Part shown: piece by piece, positions 45,701-45,788 of the stretch | Numbering within the stretch: the stretch's first letter is position 1 | Layout of the letters: every line of letters starts with the position of its first letter | Assembly (NCBI GenBank): GCA_028291345.1 | Contig: JAQGIF010000377.1 | Coordinates: 1-45,788 of the forward strand | Length of the DNA stretch: 45,788 nucleotides | Direction: 5' to 3' | From: Rhodospirillales bacterium | Lineage (GTDB): Bacteria > Pseudomonadota > Alphaproteobacteria > BOG-932 > Roseiterribacteraceae | The notes under the pieces: model-generated | What the model was told of the DNA's origin: nothing | The model's database searches: none | The model's input: the letters and a program-made list of their open reading frames with translations, nothing else | Translations under genes and position numbers: made by a program

Positions 45701-45788
45701 ACGGCGAAGGATGCGCGTCGGGGTCGGCTATACTCTCGCGCAGCAAACTCACCTGGATCAGATAGTTGCCGGATCTTAGGCCTGACGA

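Overview
The window is high-GC bacterial DNA. Gene families and gene order point to an alphaproteobacterium, most likely a member or relative of the Sphingomonadales (inference). Supporting features are a complete hopanoid locus, a class I lysyl-tRNA synthetase, the ubiE-coaBC-dut order, and an ffh-rpsP-rimM-trmD-rplS block running into leuC-leuD-leuB. No rRNA, tRNA, CRISPR array, transposase or phage gene was seen.

Layout. Bases 1-3780 look accessory. They hold small or decayed genes (a 61-62 aa protein, a broken DUF1905 gene, a 58 aa one-helix membrane protein), a cation exchanger behind a recognisable yybP-ykoY manganese riboswitch, an Rrf2 regulator and a small hypothetical gene. Bases 3781-17179 are the hopanoid region. 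ispH-hpnH run forward; mgtC-hpnL-copD-hpnA-hpnB-shc-hpnG run backward; hpnCD (one fused gene)-hpnE run forward. Together they cover isoprenoid supply, squalene synthesis from farnesyl diphosphate (HpnC, HpnD, HpnE), cyclisation (Shc) and side-chain extension (HpnH, HpnG), plus membrane proteins of less clear role.

Bases 17176-24158 form a reverse-strand group: a DinG-like helicase, then ubiE-coaBC-dut-rrf2-cysK. The ubiB gene often found between ubiE and coaBC is absent. Bases 24297-35947 run forward: lysK, a gtrA / membrane glycosyltransferase-like / gtrB-like cassette, an FAD monooxygenase, pyrD with a coupled HAD hydrolase, and a YejBEF-type peptide ABC transporter lacking its binding protein.

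Bases 35952-44713 run backward, read in transcription order: psd-pssA, a terminator, then ffh-rpsP-rimM-trmD-rplS-leuC-(DUF4282 gene)-leuD-leuB. A 124-bp structured element lies between leuD and leuB. A PmtA-like methyltransferase diverges from psd. The right edge carries what looks like the remnant of a DUF4139-family gene.

The points most worth following are the riboswitch-exchanger unit, the HpnC-HpnD fusion, the CopD and MgtC proteins embedded in the hopanoid operon, the chromosomal Gtr-type cassette, and the palindromic element in the leucine operon.
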